Below are positions 1 through 5,447 of a DNA stretch of 5,447 nucleotides, piece by piece. The position numbers were made by a program, and so were the translations under genes. Numbering within the stretch: position 1 is the first letter of the stretch; every line of letters begins with the position of its first letter. The stretch spans positions 1-5,447 of the forward strand of contig JAUVOB010000134.1 in the NCBI GenBank assembly GCA_030599405.1. The letters run 5' to 3'. The stretch is from Chloroflexota bacterium (GTDB taxonomy: Bacteria > Chloroflexota > Anaerolineae > Promineifilales > Promineifilaceae). Below the pieces are notes generated by a model, which had not been told where the DNA came from, ran no database searches, and saw only the letters and a list, made by a program, of their open reading frames with translations.

Positions 1-83
1 CCCGTCAGCGCCCCCCGGCCCGGCGCCCCCTACCCGCGCGTCTCGGTCCCGCCCCGGGGGGGCGGCACCGGTTGGGGGGCGCC
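1..83. other. Abnormally GC-rich window end, possible assembly or sequencing artefact
   Basis: The first 83 bases are almost entirely G and C with long C and G runs, while the following sequence has balanced composition; the change is abrupt. A 9-base inverted repeat (GGCGCCCCC at 22-30 and its complement at 75-83) brackets most of the block. The lipoprotein frame stays open through it but becomes Gly/Arg/Pro/Ala-rich, unlike the Thr/Ser-rich protein before it. A chimeric or low-quality contig end is the simplest reading; a real GC-rich stretch is not excluded. Confidence 0.5.
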
Positions 84-483
84 ATTCAACAGGGGATTCA
101 GGTCCCAACTCCGCCGGACGAAACAAGGAGGCCTGGGATGGCCTGATTCCTGTGCTGGCAGAGACAGGCGTCTCAGTTCGAACTATGGTCGGCGTCGGTT
201 GAGGAATGCTGTCTCTGCCATCGATTTCGGTCGTGGTCGATGGCGACGGTGTAATCGTAGAAACAGTGGTCGGTATCCGACTGGCCTCCTGCACCTTTGT
301 ATTCGTCACCGCAACCTGGGCAGAAGGTTGGACGGTCTCCGCGAGCCGAGAAGGATCGGATGGCGTAACTGCCGGTTGATTTTCGAGGGAACAACCGGCG
401 AGTAGAATGAGCAGTGAGATTTGGGCGGCAACTATGGCCCAATACAATTGTCTAGGGATATCCGCCAACCATCGATAGCTCAT
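1..483 (-). CDS. Secreted lipoprotein, N-terminal part, cut by the window edge
   Basis: The reading frame is open from an ATG at 483 to base 1 (161 codons, no stop). The first 31 residues form a lipoprotein signal peptide: basic residues at 4 and 11, a hydrophobic run at about 13-29 (with a single Gln at 21), and lipobox L28-A29-G30-C31. Cys31 would be lipidated and the protein tethered outside the membrane. Residues about 35-115 are a low-complexity Ser/Thr/Pro spacer. No folded domain is reached before the edge, so the function is unknown. The segment just before the GC-rich end (PVEWRPP, about residues 131-137) recalls, from memory only, the region before the M23 peptidase domain in some Anaerolineae lipoproteins. 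The ATG lies 32 bases inside the end of the upstream propeller gene, suggesting translational coupling; a GGAG is present 13 bases upstream, farther than usual. A TTG at 447 is an alternative start but would lose the basic residues. Residues after about 138 come from suspect sequence. Confidence 0.72.
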   Translation of the reverse strand, partial: MSYRWLADIPRQLYWAIVAAQISLLILLAGCSLENQPAVTPSDPSRLAETVQPSAQVAVTNTKVQEASRIPTTVSTITPSPSTTTEIDGRDSIPQPTPTIVRTETPVSASTGIRPSQASLFRPAELGPESPVEWRPPTGAAPPGRDRDARVGGAGPGGADG

Positions 484-2611
484 CGACTGTGAAAATCTCC
501 AATAGAGCTTCGTCAAACGTCAATCCCTGGCGGTTTTCAAAATGCCAGTAACGGATACCCTGAAAATAAGTGCGCCAATTTTGCGCCCCAGGAACTCTCG
601 TCCAGCCGTAATCCTCAGCCAGGGCCGTGAAATCTACGTAATAGCCAACGGGCGGCTCTTCTTTCCACTTACCTCCCTGGTCATAGTAATGTGGATCCTC
701 CCCATAACGTGCCTGAAAATCCCATGGTCGCTGTCGCAGAGGTTCACCTTGAGTCCCATCCTGCAACGCCGTCTTAAGATAAACACGCCAATATGTCTCG
801 TTTCCCCGGTCTTCGCGCACAATTTCCACCTGGGGATCGACCGATATTGGGTACCGATAATAGAAGTCGAAAGCGCGCCCTGTTTTGTTCCAGCTATCGG
901 CCGGTTCTCCAGGCAACGGTTTAGAAGCCAATGCGTCGTACATATTATCGACGCGCCCTAGAAAATCCCAACCCGCCTCATCGATTATCCGCTGGCGCAG
1001 AGCCGCGAATGATTGGTCGACCCTATCGCTTAGATAGGGTGCGGGTGCGTCGACGTCTACTTCGAATAGCAGATAGGGAGGTACCCCATCCGCATTTGCA
1101 GTCACTTGCTCATTGAATAACGGCGCTTCTCCGTCCACGATGGATTGGTCGAGCCTTTCTCCAAGCTCAGTTGGCAGGGCGATCTGTGACCAGTCGCTAT
1201 CCCCAAGATAGACGTCGCTAACGTATACTTGCGGGGCCGTGTTCCAGACGTCTAGACTGCTAGCGATAAGATAGAACTGGTCGTAGTTCTGATGAATGTA
1301 GACAAGGCTGTTGCCATCGGGCGACCAACTTGGATGGCGTCCTTGTCCAACGCTCTCGGCCGGACCGGTAGGTTGGTAATTCTCAAGCCGCTTAACATAG
1401 ATGACCTCGTACCCATCGCTCACATCGCCATAGGCCAGATATTGCCCATCTGGACTGAAGCTCGGGTCATCCTCGTATGCGTCAGGGGATGCCGTTACAT
1501 TCATTGCACCACTGTCGCTTAAGGTATTGAGCGACATTATGTAAATGTCTTTATTGCCACTACGCCAGCTGGTAAAGGCAATGTGTCGCCCCCTTGGTGA
1601 CCAGGCCGGCGAGAAATCCTGAGCAGCGTGCTCCGTAAGCCGGATGGGTGAACTTTCTCCGTCAGCCTGGATGAGATAGAGATCAAGATTCTTGTCTTGG
1701 TACGATTCATAGACAAGCCATAGTCCATCCGGCGACCAGGTCGGCGACCCATCATAAGCCGGGTTGTCAGTGAGACGATTAATCTCGCCGGTTAGCAGAT
1801 CCAGCACATATATTTCCCAGTTGCCTTCACGGTGAGATGAGAAGGCAAGATACCGTCCGTCTGGACTCCAGGCGGGATCTCTATCATCTGAGCGATGACT
1901 GGTAAGCCGTATCGGCTCGTCTAGACCAATCATGAGGACGTGTATGTCACTGTTTCCTTCGTTACGCAATGTAAAAGCAATGCCGCCAAATCGAAGAGGA
2001 TCATGGATAGTCGACTCCACCTCGCTACTCGAAGTGGTGGGCTGAGGTTCTTCCGTCGGTTCGGGCGATGGAGATGGCGTCGAGGTTGGGGAAGGTGAAG
2101 GCGTAGATGTTGGCCTGTAAGTTGGCGTGCTACTGGGTGTTGGAATCGGGGTGGATGTCGATATATCTTGTGCCGATACAGCGCTAACCACCGGATCACC
2201 ATTATCGGGTTCCCTGATCTGACCTGACAGGAATCCGATTACCACCAGGACCCCTGTCGTTACAATGGCGGTCGTAAAGCGATTAACGCGACGGGGCTCC
2301 CGGATCAAATCAGATAGATCAGATATGGGATCGCTATCCGGCTCTTCTTTCGCAACGGACTGAGGCTGGATATTTTCTAGGCGCTTTCGCATCCTCTGCC
2401 GCTGAGATGGCAACCACGGTGATAGCTTGAGACTTAATTGGTCCAGAATGCGGGGTGGGAAGCTGAGTGGAGTCCGGATCAGCGAATAGATAGTATCCAA
2501 CATCCGCCTTGCTAAGAATCCAAGGCGGCGATGCAGTTGGTCTACAAAGCGCTCGAGGTGGAACCGTAGAGCCAACATCCGACGGCCGGCCTGTCCTAGT
2601 CGTTCGCCCAT
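452..2611 (-). CDS. Membrane-anchored PD40/TolB-like beta-propeller protein with a degenerate M15 peptidase-like C-terminal domain
   Basis: A 719-residue protein. Residues 1-110 are Arg-rich and probably cytoplasmic; I do not recognise them. A single membrane helix at about 113-130, preceded by RR at 107-108 and R111, fits an N-in anchor. Residues about 150-200 are a Ser/Thr/Pro linker. Residues about 208-480 carry PD40 (TolB/WD40-like) propeller units, with W/F-S-P-D/R-G cores at 248, 292, 337, 385 and 429 and a worn unit near 474. The propeller should lie outside the membrane and bind a protein or glycan ligand. Residues about 510-695 resemble peptidase M15 (VanY/VanX): S573-W-N-K-T-G-R-A-F-D582 matches SxHxxGxAxD, and R687-Y-W-H690 matches ExxH. 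The first zinc His is Asn575 and the catalytic Glu is Arg687, so the domain is probably not an active carboxypeptidase and may only bind peptidoglycan. It overlaps the downstream lipoprotein gene by 32 bases. The M15 link is my motif reading; propeller and anchor are firm. Confidence 0.88.
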   Translation of the reverse strand: MGERLGQAGRRMLALRFHLERFVDQLHRRLGFLARRMLDTIYSLIRTPLSFPPRILDQLSLKLSPWLPSQRQRMRKRLENIQPQSVAKEEPDSDPISDLSDLIREPRRVNRFTTAIVTTGVLVVIGFLSGQIREPDNGDPVVSAVSAQDISTSTPIPTPSSTPTYRPTSTPSPSPTSTPSPSPEPTEEPQPTTSSSEVESTIHDPLRFGGIAFTLRNEGNSDIHVLMIGLDEPIRLTSHRSDDRDPAWSPDGRYLAFSSHREGNWEIYVLDLLTGEINRLTDNPAYDGSPTWSPDGLWLVYESYQDKNLDLYLIQADGESSPIRLTEHAAQDFSPAWSPRGRHIAFTSWRSGNKDIYIMSLNTLSDSGAMNVTASPDAYEDDPSFSPDGQYLAYGDVSDGYEVIYVKRLENYQPTGPAESVGQGRHPSWSPDGNSLVYIHQNYDQFYLIASSLDVWNTAPQVYVSDVYLGDSDWSQIALPTELGERLDQSIVDGEAPLFNEQVTANADGVPPYLLFEVDVDAPAPYLSDRVDQSFAALRQRIIDEAGWDFLGRVDNMYDALASKPLPGEPADSWNKTGRAFDFYYRYPISVDPQVEIVREDRGNETYWRVYLKTALQDGTQGEPLRQRPWDFQARYGEDPHYYDQGGKWKEEPPVGYYVDFTALAEDYGWTRVPGAQNWRTYFQGIRYWHFENRQGLTFDEALLEIFTVDELSMVGGYP

Positions 2612-2620
2612 CTCGATTTC

Positions 2621-2648
2621 AGTGTAACATGGCCAAGGACTATGTCAA
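2621..2648 (-). promoter_or_regulatory. Sigma70-type promoter of the propeller gene, possibly leaderless
   Basis: On the minus strand there is a perfect -35 TTGACA (2648-2643), a 16-base spacer and -10 TACACT (2626-2621) preceded by TG plus one base, an extended -10. Only nine bases separate the -10 from the ATG at 2611, so transcription would begin within a few bases of the start codon. There is no Shine-Dalgarno sequence in that gap. This fits a leaderless mRNA; alternatively the true start is further inside, for example Met12 at 2578. Confidence 0.5.
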
Positions 2649-2922
2649 ATAAGCCAATGGTACGGTTGATCCCGCGGTTGATTTGTTCGTCCACCAATCC
2701 TCTAAGAAACCTGATCGGTAATGACCATTTGTTCATTAACCAACTCAGGCATGTACTATTGCGGACCGCTTATGCGTGGGTAGCGGATGATGATCTGAAT
2801 GGTTGCATTAGGCAAGTTTGCGATCAAGAGAACCATCGCTTGCATGTTAACTTCGTGCCAATGTAAAATCGCCTGCGTCCTTCCGGGTGCTGGCAGGAGG
2901 TCGTCAACAGGGAGTATCTGCC

Positions 2923-2970
2923 ATGAAAGACTCACCGATATCGATTCAATTCGGCACGTATGCTGAATGA
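2923..2970 (+). CDS. Possible 15-residue peptide or leader ORF
   Basis: An ATG at 2923 is preceded by GGGAG at 2910-2914 with an eight-base gap, the same arrangement as the DUF1269 gene downstream, and the frame closes at TGA 2968-2970 after 15 codons (MKDSPISIQFGTYAE). A second purine-rich AGGAGG lies just upstream near 2895-2900. The peptide has no known motif and no poly-residue run typical of an attenuator leader. It could be a chance match or the remnant of a decayed gene. Confidence 0.15.
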   Translation: MKDSPISIQFGTYAE

Positions 2971-3140
2971 TGGTCTGTCCCGGAAATCTACATCCCAAGT
3001 AGTTCCTGAATGCGATTAGCAGCAGGCAAAAAGAGGGATATCATTGGTGACAGAATTCCTCGGTCTACATATCTGTCTCAAATACGTCTTAAATAGAACG
3101 GGCCGCTTGACATAACAATATTAACATTGATGGTTTTGAT

Positions 3141-3145
3141 GGGAG
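3141..3145 (+). promoter_or_regulatory. Ribosome binding site that decides the DUF1269 start
   Basis: GGGAG lies eight bases before the ATG at 3154. In-frame TTG 3127, ATG 3130 and ATG 3139 precede or overlap this site, and ATG 3148 is only two bases after it, so 3154 is the best-supported start. Confidence 0.6.
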
Positions 3146-3153
3146 TGATGACT

Positions 3154-3651
3154 ATGAACGGTGACTCTACACATTTGGTTGTAGCTACATTTCACGAGGA
3201 GAAGAGGGCGAAGGATGCGTTTAAATCCCTCAAGAAGGCGAAGCGAAACAAGGAGCTCACTTTCCAGGATGCGGCCGTTGTCAGACGAGATGACAAATCC
3301 CGTCTTCATATCCAGGAGACAGGCGATATCCAACCGGGTGAGGGTGCGGCGATTGCCGGAGTCCTGGGCGCTGCCCTAGGTTTGCTGGCTGGACCGGCCG
3401 GTGTGGTCCTCGGTGGGACCTTGGGAGCCATGATTGGCGCGGTTGCCTCGGCGTCCGATTCGGGCATCTCAGACTATCGTCTAGAGAACATCGGAGATAG
3501 GCTCATGCCAGGGACATCGGCGATACTTGCGGTTGCCGGTAGTGTCGATATCGAGGAAGTTGAACAATTCCTCTTGTCACACGGAGCGGACGTCATCTCT
3601 CAAGATATTGATCCGGACATCGCCTCTCTAATGGAGGCAGGGGACGAATAA
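3154..3651 (+). CDS. DUF1269 family membrane-associated protein
   Basis: The 165-residue protein follows the DUF1269 pattern along its whole length. It opens with a short beta strand (HLVVATF, 7-13), followed by a charged helix rich in Lys and Glu (about 14-34). An acidic/basic strand region comes next, with DAAVVRRDD (39-47) and the QETGD turn (54-58). A Gly/Ala-rich hydrophobic stretch at about 64-100 could form a glycine-zipper hairpin in or on the membrane. The C-terminal half carries the conserved-looking MPGTSAILAVAG strand (118-129) and a final helix starting at IEEVEQFL. The biochemical role of this family is not established; members are often described as membrane proteins and sometimes linked to stress. 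The start was chosen from the GGGAG site; an upstream TTG at 3127 would add nine residues. Stop codons TAA and TAG stand in tandem. The hemolysin III gene follows after 28 bases, so co-transcription is likely. I found no convincing promoter upstream. Confidence 0.85.
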   Translation: MNGDSTHLVVATFHEEKRAKDAFKSLKKAKRNKELTFQDAAVVRRDDKSRLHIQETGDIQPGEGAAIAGVLGAALGLLAGPAGVVLGGTLGAMIGAVASASDSGISDYRLENIGDRLMPGTSAILAVAGSVDIEEVEQFLLSHGADVISQDIDPDIASLMEAGDE

Positions 3652-3679
3652 TAGCAATTTCAGCATTACAGGTGCGCGC

Positions 3680-4342
3680 TTGACAGGTTTAGAACGGTAC
3701 CTAGAAGAGCCAATTAATGCCATAACCCATCTGTTTGGCGCCATAGCGTCTCTTATTGGGCTGGTTATCCTGTTACTTCTGGCTCATGGTGACCTGGGAA
3801 AAAGCATATCCCTGGCCATTTATGGTTCCAGCATGGTCGCTCTCTATACTGCTAGCTCTCTTTTTCACGGTGCCAAATTAGCGGGTGACGGACGCAATTG
3901 GCTAAACAGGCTCGATCATGCGGCCATTTTCCTGCTAATCGCGGGGACTTACACGCCAATCGTTTACAACCTGTTCCCAATACAATGGCGCTGGCAGATC
4001 CTGGTCGCCATCTGGATGGTAGCTTTTACCGGTATGGCTTACAAGCTATTGAGCTCTCAGATCCACGGACTCTTTAATGCTTCTATATACCCTGTGATCA
4101 GCTGGGCGGGAGTCGTACCGGCTTTGCTTGCCTACCGAATTGGGCCCTTAGTTCCTCGAGCAGGCTTGCTACTCCTGATTCTCGGTGGGCTGGTGTACAT
4201 GATTGGCTTCGTAATTTACTATCGCCGGTGGCCTAATCCATGGCCCGGTGTCTTTGGCCATCACGAGATCTGGCATATCTTTGTCATGGGTGGGAGCCTC
4301 CTACACTACCTTTTTGTGCTGTTTTTCATCGCCCTTAAGTAG
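3680..4342 (+). CDS. trhA: Hemolysin III / PAQR-type seven-helix membrane protein
   Basis: The 220-residue protein has the usual length and motifs of the HlyIII/TrhA (YqfA) branch of the PAQR superfamily. Near the N-terminus is E-E-P-I-N-A-I-T-H (9-17). Helix 2 ends in S59-x3-H63, followed by L-D79-H80 and the AGTYTP turn (88-93) in helix 3. Near helix 7 is H195-E-I-W-H199. Ser/His/Asp plus this HxxxH set are the predicted metal-site residues, and all are present. Seven hydrophobic segments lie at about 20-36, 43-62, 81-98, 105-121, 132-152, 160-181 and 197-218. Family members sit in the cytoplasmic membrane; the hemolysin name is historical, and E. coli TrhA has been tied to membrane lipid homeostasis, so I would not infer virulence. 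The start is TTG at 3680 behind a weak GGTG; no ATG or GTG gives a complete N-terminal motif. Its last 42 bases overlap the convergent acetyltransferase gene. Confidence 0.92.
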   Translation: MTGLERYLEEPINAITHLFGAIASLIGLVILLLLAHGDLGKSISLAIYGSSMVALYTASSLFHGAKLAGDGRNWLNRLDHAAIFLLIAGTYTPIVYNLFPIQWRWQILVAIWMVAFTGMAYKLLSSQIHGLFNASIYPVISWAGVVPALLAYRIGPLVPRAGLLLLILGGLVYMIGFVIYYRRWPNPWPGVFGHHEIWHIFVMGGSLLHYLFVLFFIALK

Positions 4343-4924
4343 GGCATAATCTGAAGCTCCATAATCTCGTTTGAGCAAGGCGTAACAAATCAGGTCGTTA
4401 TAGCGTCCCTTGAAGAAGGCGTAGTCGCGGAGCAAACCCTCCTCCTCGAAGCCTAGCTTCGTTAGCAACCCTACTGATGCGCTATTTCCAGGAATCACAA
4501 GAGCCTGAATGCGATTAAGCTTTAGGCTTGAAAAACCATAGTGGATCACCAGCCGAAGGGCTTCAGTCATGATGCCCTTTCTCCAATACGGTCGAGCCAG
4601 ATCATATCCTATCCCTCCCTGTGCATTGTGTTGGCTGAATACATAGCCTACAGAGCCAATGATGACGTTGTTCGCCCGCTGAGCGATACCCCAACGGAGG
4701 CCTTCACCTCTTTCAAAGCGTGAGCGTTGCCGGCGGATAAGTTCAGTCGCCTGCCGAATGTCGTCGAAGGTGTCCAAATCGTAGAACCGGGTTACTTCTT
4801 CCTCCACGTAAATCCGGTAAACAGCCTCGGCATCGGTGGGCACCAGCTCTCTTAAATGAAGATTAGCCGTTACTAGTTCGGGAAAGGTCGTCATCGGTAT
4901 CTGTATCTGGTTGATCATGGTCAT
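4301..4924 (-). CDS. GNAT family N-acetyltransferase, RimJ/RimL type
   Basis: A 207-residue protein of the RimJ/RimL-like GNAT class, which transfers acetyl from acetyl-CoA to an amine (ribosomal protein N-termini in the namesakes; antibiotics or metabolites in others). The order of motifs is complete: the N-terminal strand LHLRELVPTDAEAVYRIY (22-39), the central IIGSVGYV strand (88-95) and IGYDLARPYWRKGIMTEA (105-122), whose R115-K-G-I-M-T is the acetyl-CoA pyrophosphate loop. The C-terminal P145-G-N-S-A-S-V-G-L-L-T-K-L-G-F motif follows, then the closing GLLRDYAFFKGRYND segment. The substrate cannot be told. I start at ATG 4924 because AGGA stands five bases before it; a TTG at 4972 would add 16 unconserved residues and sits on the likely -10 box, while ATG 4894 has no ribosome site. 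The protein continues about 20 residues past the usual end, in a tail repeating YALLK-x-D and partly encoded opposite the hemolysin III gene. Confidence 0.9.
   Translation of the reverse strand: MTMINQIQIPMTTFPELVTANLHLRELVPTDAEAVYRIYVEEEVTRFYDLDTFDDIRQATELIRRQRSRFERGEGLRWGIAQRANNVIIGSVGYVFSQHNAQGGIGYDLARPYWRKGIMTEALRLVIHYGFSSLKLNRIQALVIPGNSASVGLLTKLGFEEEGLLRDYAFFKGRYNDLICYALLKRDYGASDYALLKGDEKQHKKVV
4331..4345. repeat. Short inverted repeat at the convergent gene ends
   Basis: GCCCT and AGGGC pair around a five-base loop, spanning the hemolysin III stop codon inside the overlap with the acetyltransferase. No T run follows on either strand, so it is at best a weak hairpin and not a proven bidirectional terminator. 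Confidence 0.3.
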
Positions 4925-4929
4925 TCTTA

Positions 4930-4933
4930 TCCT
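4930..4933 (-). promoter_or_regulatory. Ribosome binding site of the GNAT gene
   Basis: On the minus strand AGGA lies five bases before ATG 4924. This favours 4924 over the TTG at 4972 and the ATG at 4894. Confidence 0.5.
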
Positions 4934-4971
4934 ATGATGGGCGGATATCTCCTGGATACCTTCACGCTTCA

Positions 4972-5000
4972 ATCATATTTATGCATAGCGCGTAATCCAA
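4972..5000 (-). promoter_or_regulatory. Candidate promoter of the GNAT gene
   Basis: On the minus strand TTGGAT (5000-4995) and TATGAT (4977-4972) are separated by 17 bases. The -10 matches the consensus at five of six positions and the -35 at three of six. Transcription would start near 4965, giving a leader of about 40 bases with the ribosome site near its end. Confidence 0.35.
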
Positions 5001-5282
5001 CAACAACTATAACTTTACATAAATGACCAGGGGTGTCTCCAAGCCAGAACTCAAATTTGTTTAACATGGCAAGGTGTTAAATACGAATCCATGCAGCAGT
5101 GAGGAGAAACCAATCGCGGAAATGCACTTTACATAAAGCGTTCATGCCTGCACTGTACGACACATTTGTAAAAGTTTCCTGTCAAATTGAACAAAGTCTT
5201 TCGTTTGCAATCCAAGGTTAGTCTATCTCAAACGATAGAGCGTTATGTCAATATAATGCGATTCTCTCTCCCTTGCGTTAGG
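4973..5282. other. Intergenic spacer between the GNAT and DUF427 genes
   Basis: About 310 bases, AT-richer than the genes around it, without an open frame of note on either strand. It contains the GNAT promoter candidate, the ACTTTACATAAA pair, an inverted repeat TTTAAC/GTTAAA (5060-5065 and 5076-5081), and a second one at 5222-5239 (TCTATC, six-base loop, GATAGA). The last stands downstream of the DUF427 stop but has no T run after it. A TATAAT at 5252-5257 (plus) lacks a partner -35. Confidence 0.5.
5012..5137. repeat. 12-base direct repeat in the spacer
   Basis: ACTTTACATAAA occurs at 5012-5023 and again at 5126-5137, with start points 114 bases apart, both in the noncoding spacer. The first copy lies just upstream of the candidate GNAT promoter. 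An operator pair or chance in AT-rich DNA are both possible. Confidence 0.35.
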
Positions 5283-5447
5283 TTAAGACCACGGAGTTAA
5301 TGGTCGTTCCTGTAATTCGTCATCCACGTATAGGTCGATCTTCTCGTTGAAGAAGCAGAGCATGCCCTTAATCTTCGCCGCTTCCGCTATAGGATCCTTA
5401 TAAGCCCACACAAGGTTGCGGTAACTCTCCCCTGCAAGGTTTATGGA
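5283..5447 (-). CDS. DUF427 (NTP_transf_9) domain protein, C-terminal fragment
   Basis: The frame enters at the window edge and ends at TAA 5283-5285, giving the last 54 residues. They match the C-terminal signature of DUF427: V-W-A-Y at 13-16 followed by K-D-P-I, then EAAKIKG (22-28), a core strand CFFNEKIDLYVD (31-42), and the terminal RPLTPWS (48-54). These proteins are small, soluble and widespread in bacteria, and their chemistry is not established despite the Pfam name. The upstream part, including the N-terminal strands, lies beyond the window. It points the same way as the GNAT gene but is separated from it by about 360 bases, so a shared transcript is not implied. Confidence 0.82.
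   Translation of the reverse strand, partial: SINLAGESYRNLVWAYKDPIAEAAKIKGMLCFFNEKIDLYVDDELQERPLTPWS

Larger units (their letters stand above)
2612..3153. other. Divergent intergenic region without a convincing gene
   Basis: About 540 bases separate the minus-strand propeller gene from the plus-strand DUF1269 gene. Apart from the propeller promoter, the region holds only short open frames (74 codons from 2642 plus, 80 codons down from 2998 minus) with no recognisable motif or well-placed ribosome site, and a 15-codon frame at 2923 with a good ribosome site. No tRNA, repeat or terminator hairpin was seen. It may include decayed coding sequence, but I recognise no family. Confidence 0.5.

Noticed and set aside
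173..442. 89-codon minus-strand open frame beginning MGHSCRPN
   Set aside because: It competes with the lipoprotein frame over the same bases. Only the other frame has a signal peptide, lipobox and Ser/Thr/Pro linker, and it stays open to the window edge.
2040..2165. Low-complexity repeat tract as a DNA repeat element
   Set aside because: It is the coding sequence of the Ser/Thr/Pro linker in the propeller protein; the periodicity comes from the protein and is common in exported proteins of this kind.
2642..2866. 74-codon plus-strand open frame starting MSNKPMVR
   Set aside because: It begins over the promoter of the propeller gene, has only an AAGGA two bases from the ATG, and shows no motif or family resemblance.
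2756..2998. 80-codon minus-strand open frame starting MGCRFPGQ
   Set aside because: No ribosome site of note and no recognisable domain; it overlaps the plus-strand frame, and neither has support.
3107..3135. TTGACA at 3107-3112 as a promoter for the DUF1269 gene
   Set aside because: The -35 is perfect, but no acceptable -10 lies 15 to 19 bases downstream, and a start there would fall at or past the ribosome site.
4331..4345. Bidirectional terminator between the convergent genes
   Set aside because: The stem is only five base pairs, lies partly inside both coding regions, and no T run follows on either strand.
5246..5257. TATAAT (plus) and TTGACA (minus) at the same place in the spacer
   Set aside because: Neither has a good partner element at the correct spacing; the minus-strand one has at best GATAGA after 18 bases.

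Overview
The window holds four complete genes, or genes complete within likely boundaries, and two that run off its ends. Nothing in it identifies the organism for certain. A bacterium is clear. The style suggests a Chloroflexota (Anaerolineae-like) genome, probably a metagenome contig: a membrane-anchored PD40/TolB-type propeller behind a long Ser/Thr/Pro linker, next to a lipoprotein with the same kind of linker. That placement is inference from architecture. Base composition is balanced except for the first ~83 bases, which are extremely GC-rich and look foreign to the rest.

Left half, minus strand: a 719-residue membrane-anchored protein (452..2611) has an Arg-rich cytoplasmic head, one membrane helix, a Ser/Thr/Pro linker, a five-to-six-unit PD40 beta-propeller, and a C-terminal domain that reads as a peptidase M15 (VanY/VanX-like D-Ala-D-Ala carboxypeptidase) fold with two key active-site positions replaced. 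Its stop codon overlaps by 32 bases the start of a lipoprotein gene (483 down to the window edge), which has a clean lipobox and Pro/Thr linker and is cut off before any folded domain. The pair looks like one transcription unit facing the cell envelope, driven by a TTGACA / extended -10 promoter placed so close to the ATG that the message may be leaderless.

Middle: about 540 bases of divergent intergenic DNA without a convincing gene, then on the plus strand a DUF1269 protein (3154..3651) and, 28 bases later, a seven-helix hemolysin III/PAQR-type membrane protein (3680..4342). They probably form a small membrane-related operon.

Right: a RimJ/RimL-type GNAT N-acetyltransferase on the minus strand (4301..4924) converges on the hemolysin III gene and overlaps it tail-to-tail by 42 bases. 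After it comes an AT-richer spacer of about 310 bases with a 12-base direct repeat, and finally the C-terminal 54 residues of a DUF427 protein (5283..5447, minus strand).

No RNA gene, insertion sequence, CRISPR array or phage gene was seen. The most interesting item is the apparently inactivated M15 domain fused to a propeller and paired with a lipoprotein; the rest is ordinary housekeeping or accessory content.
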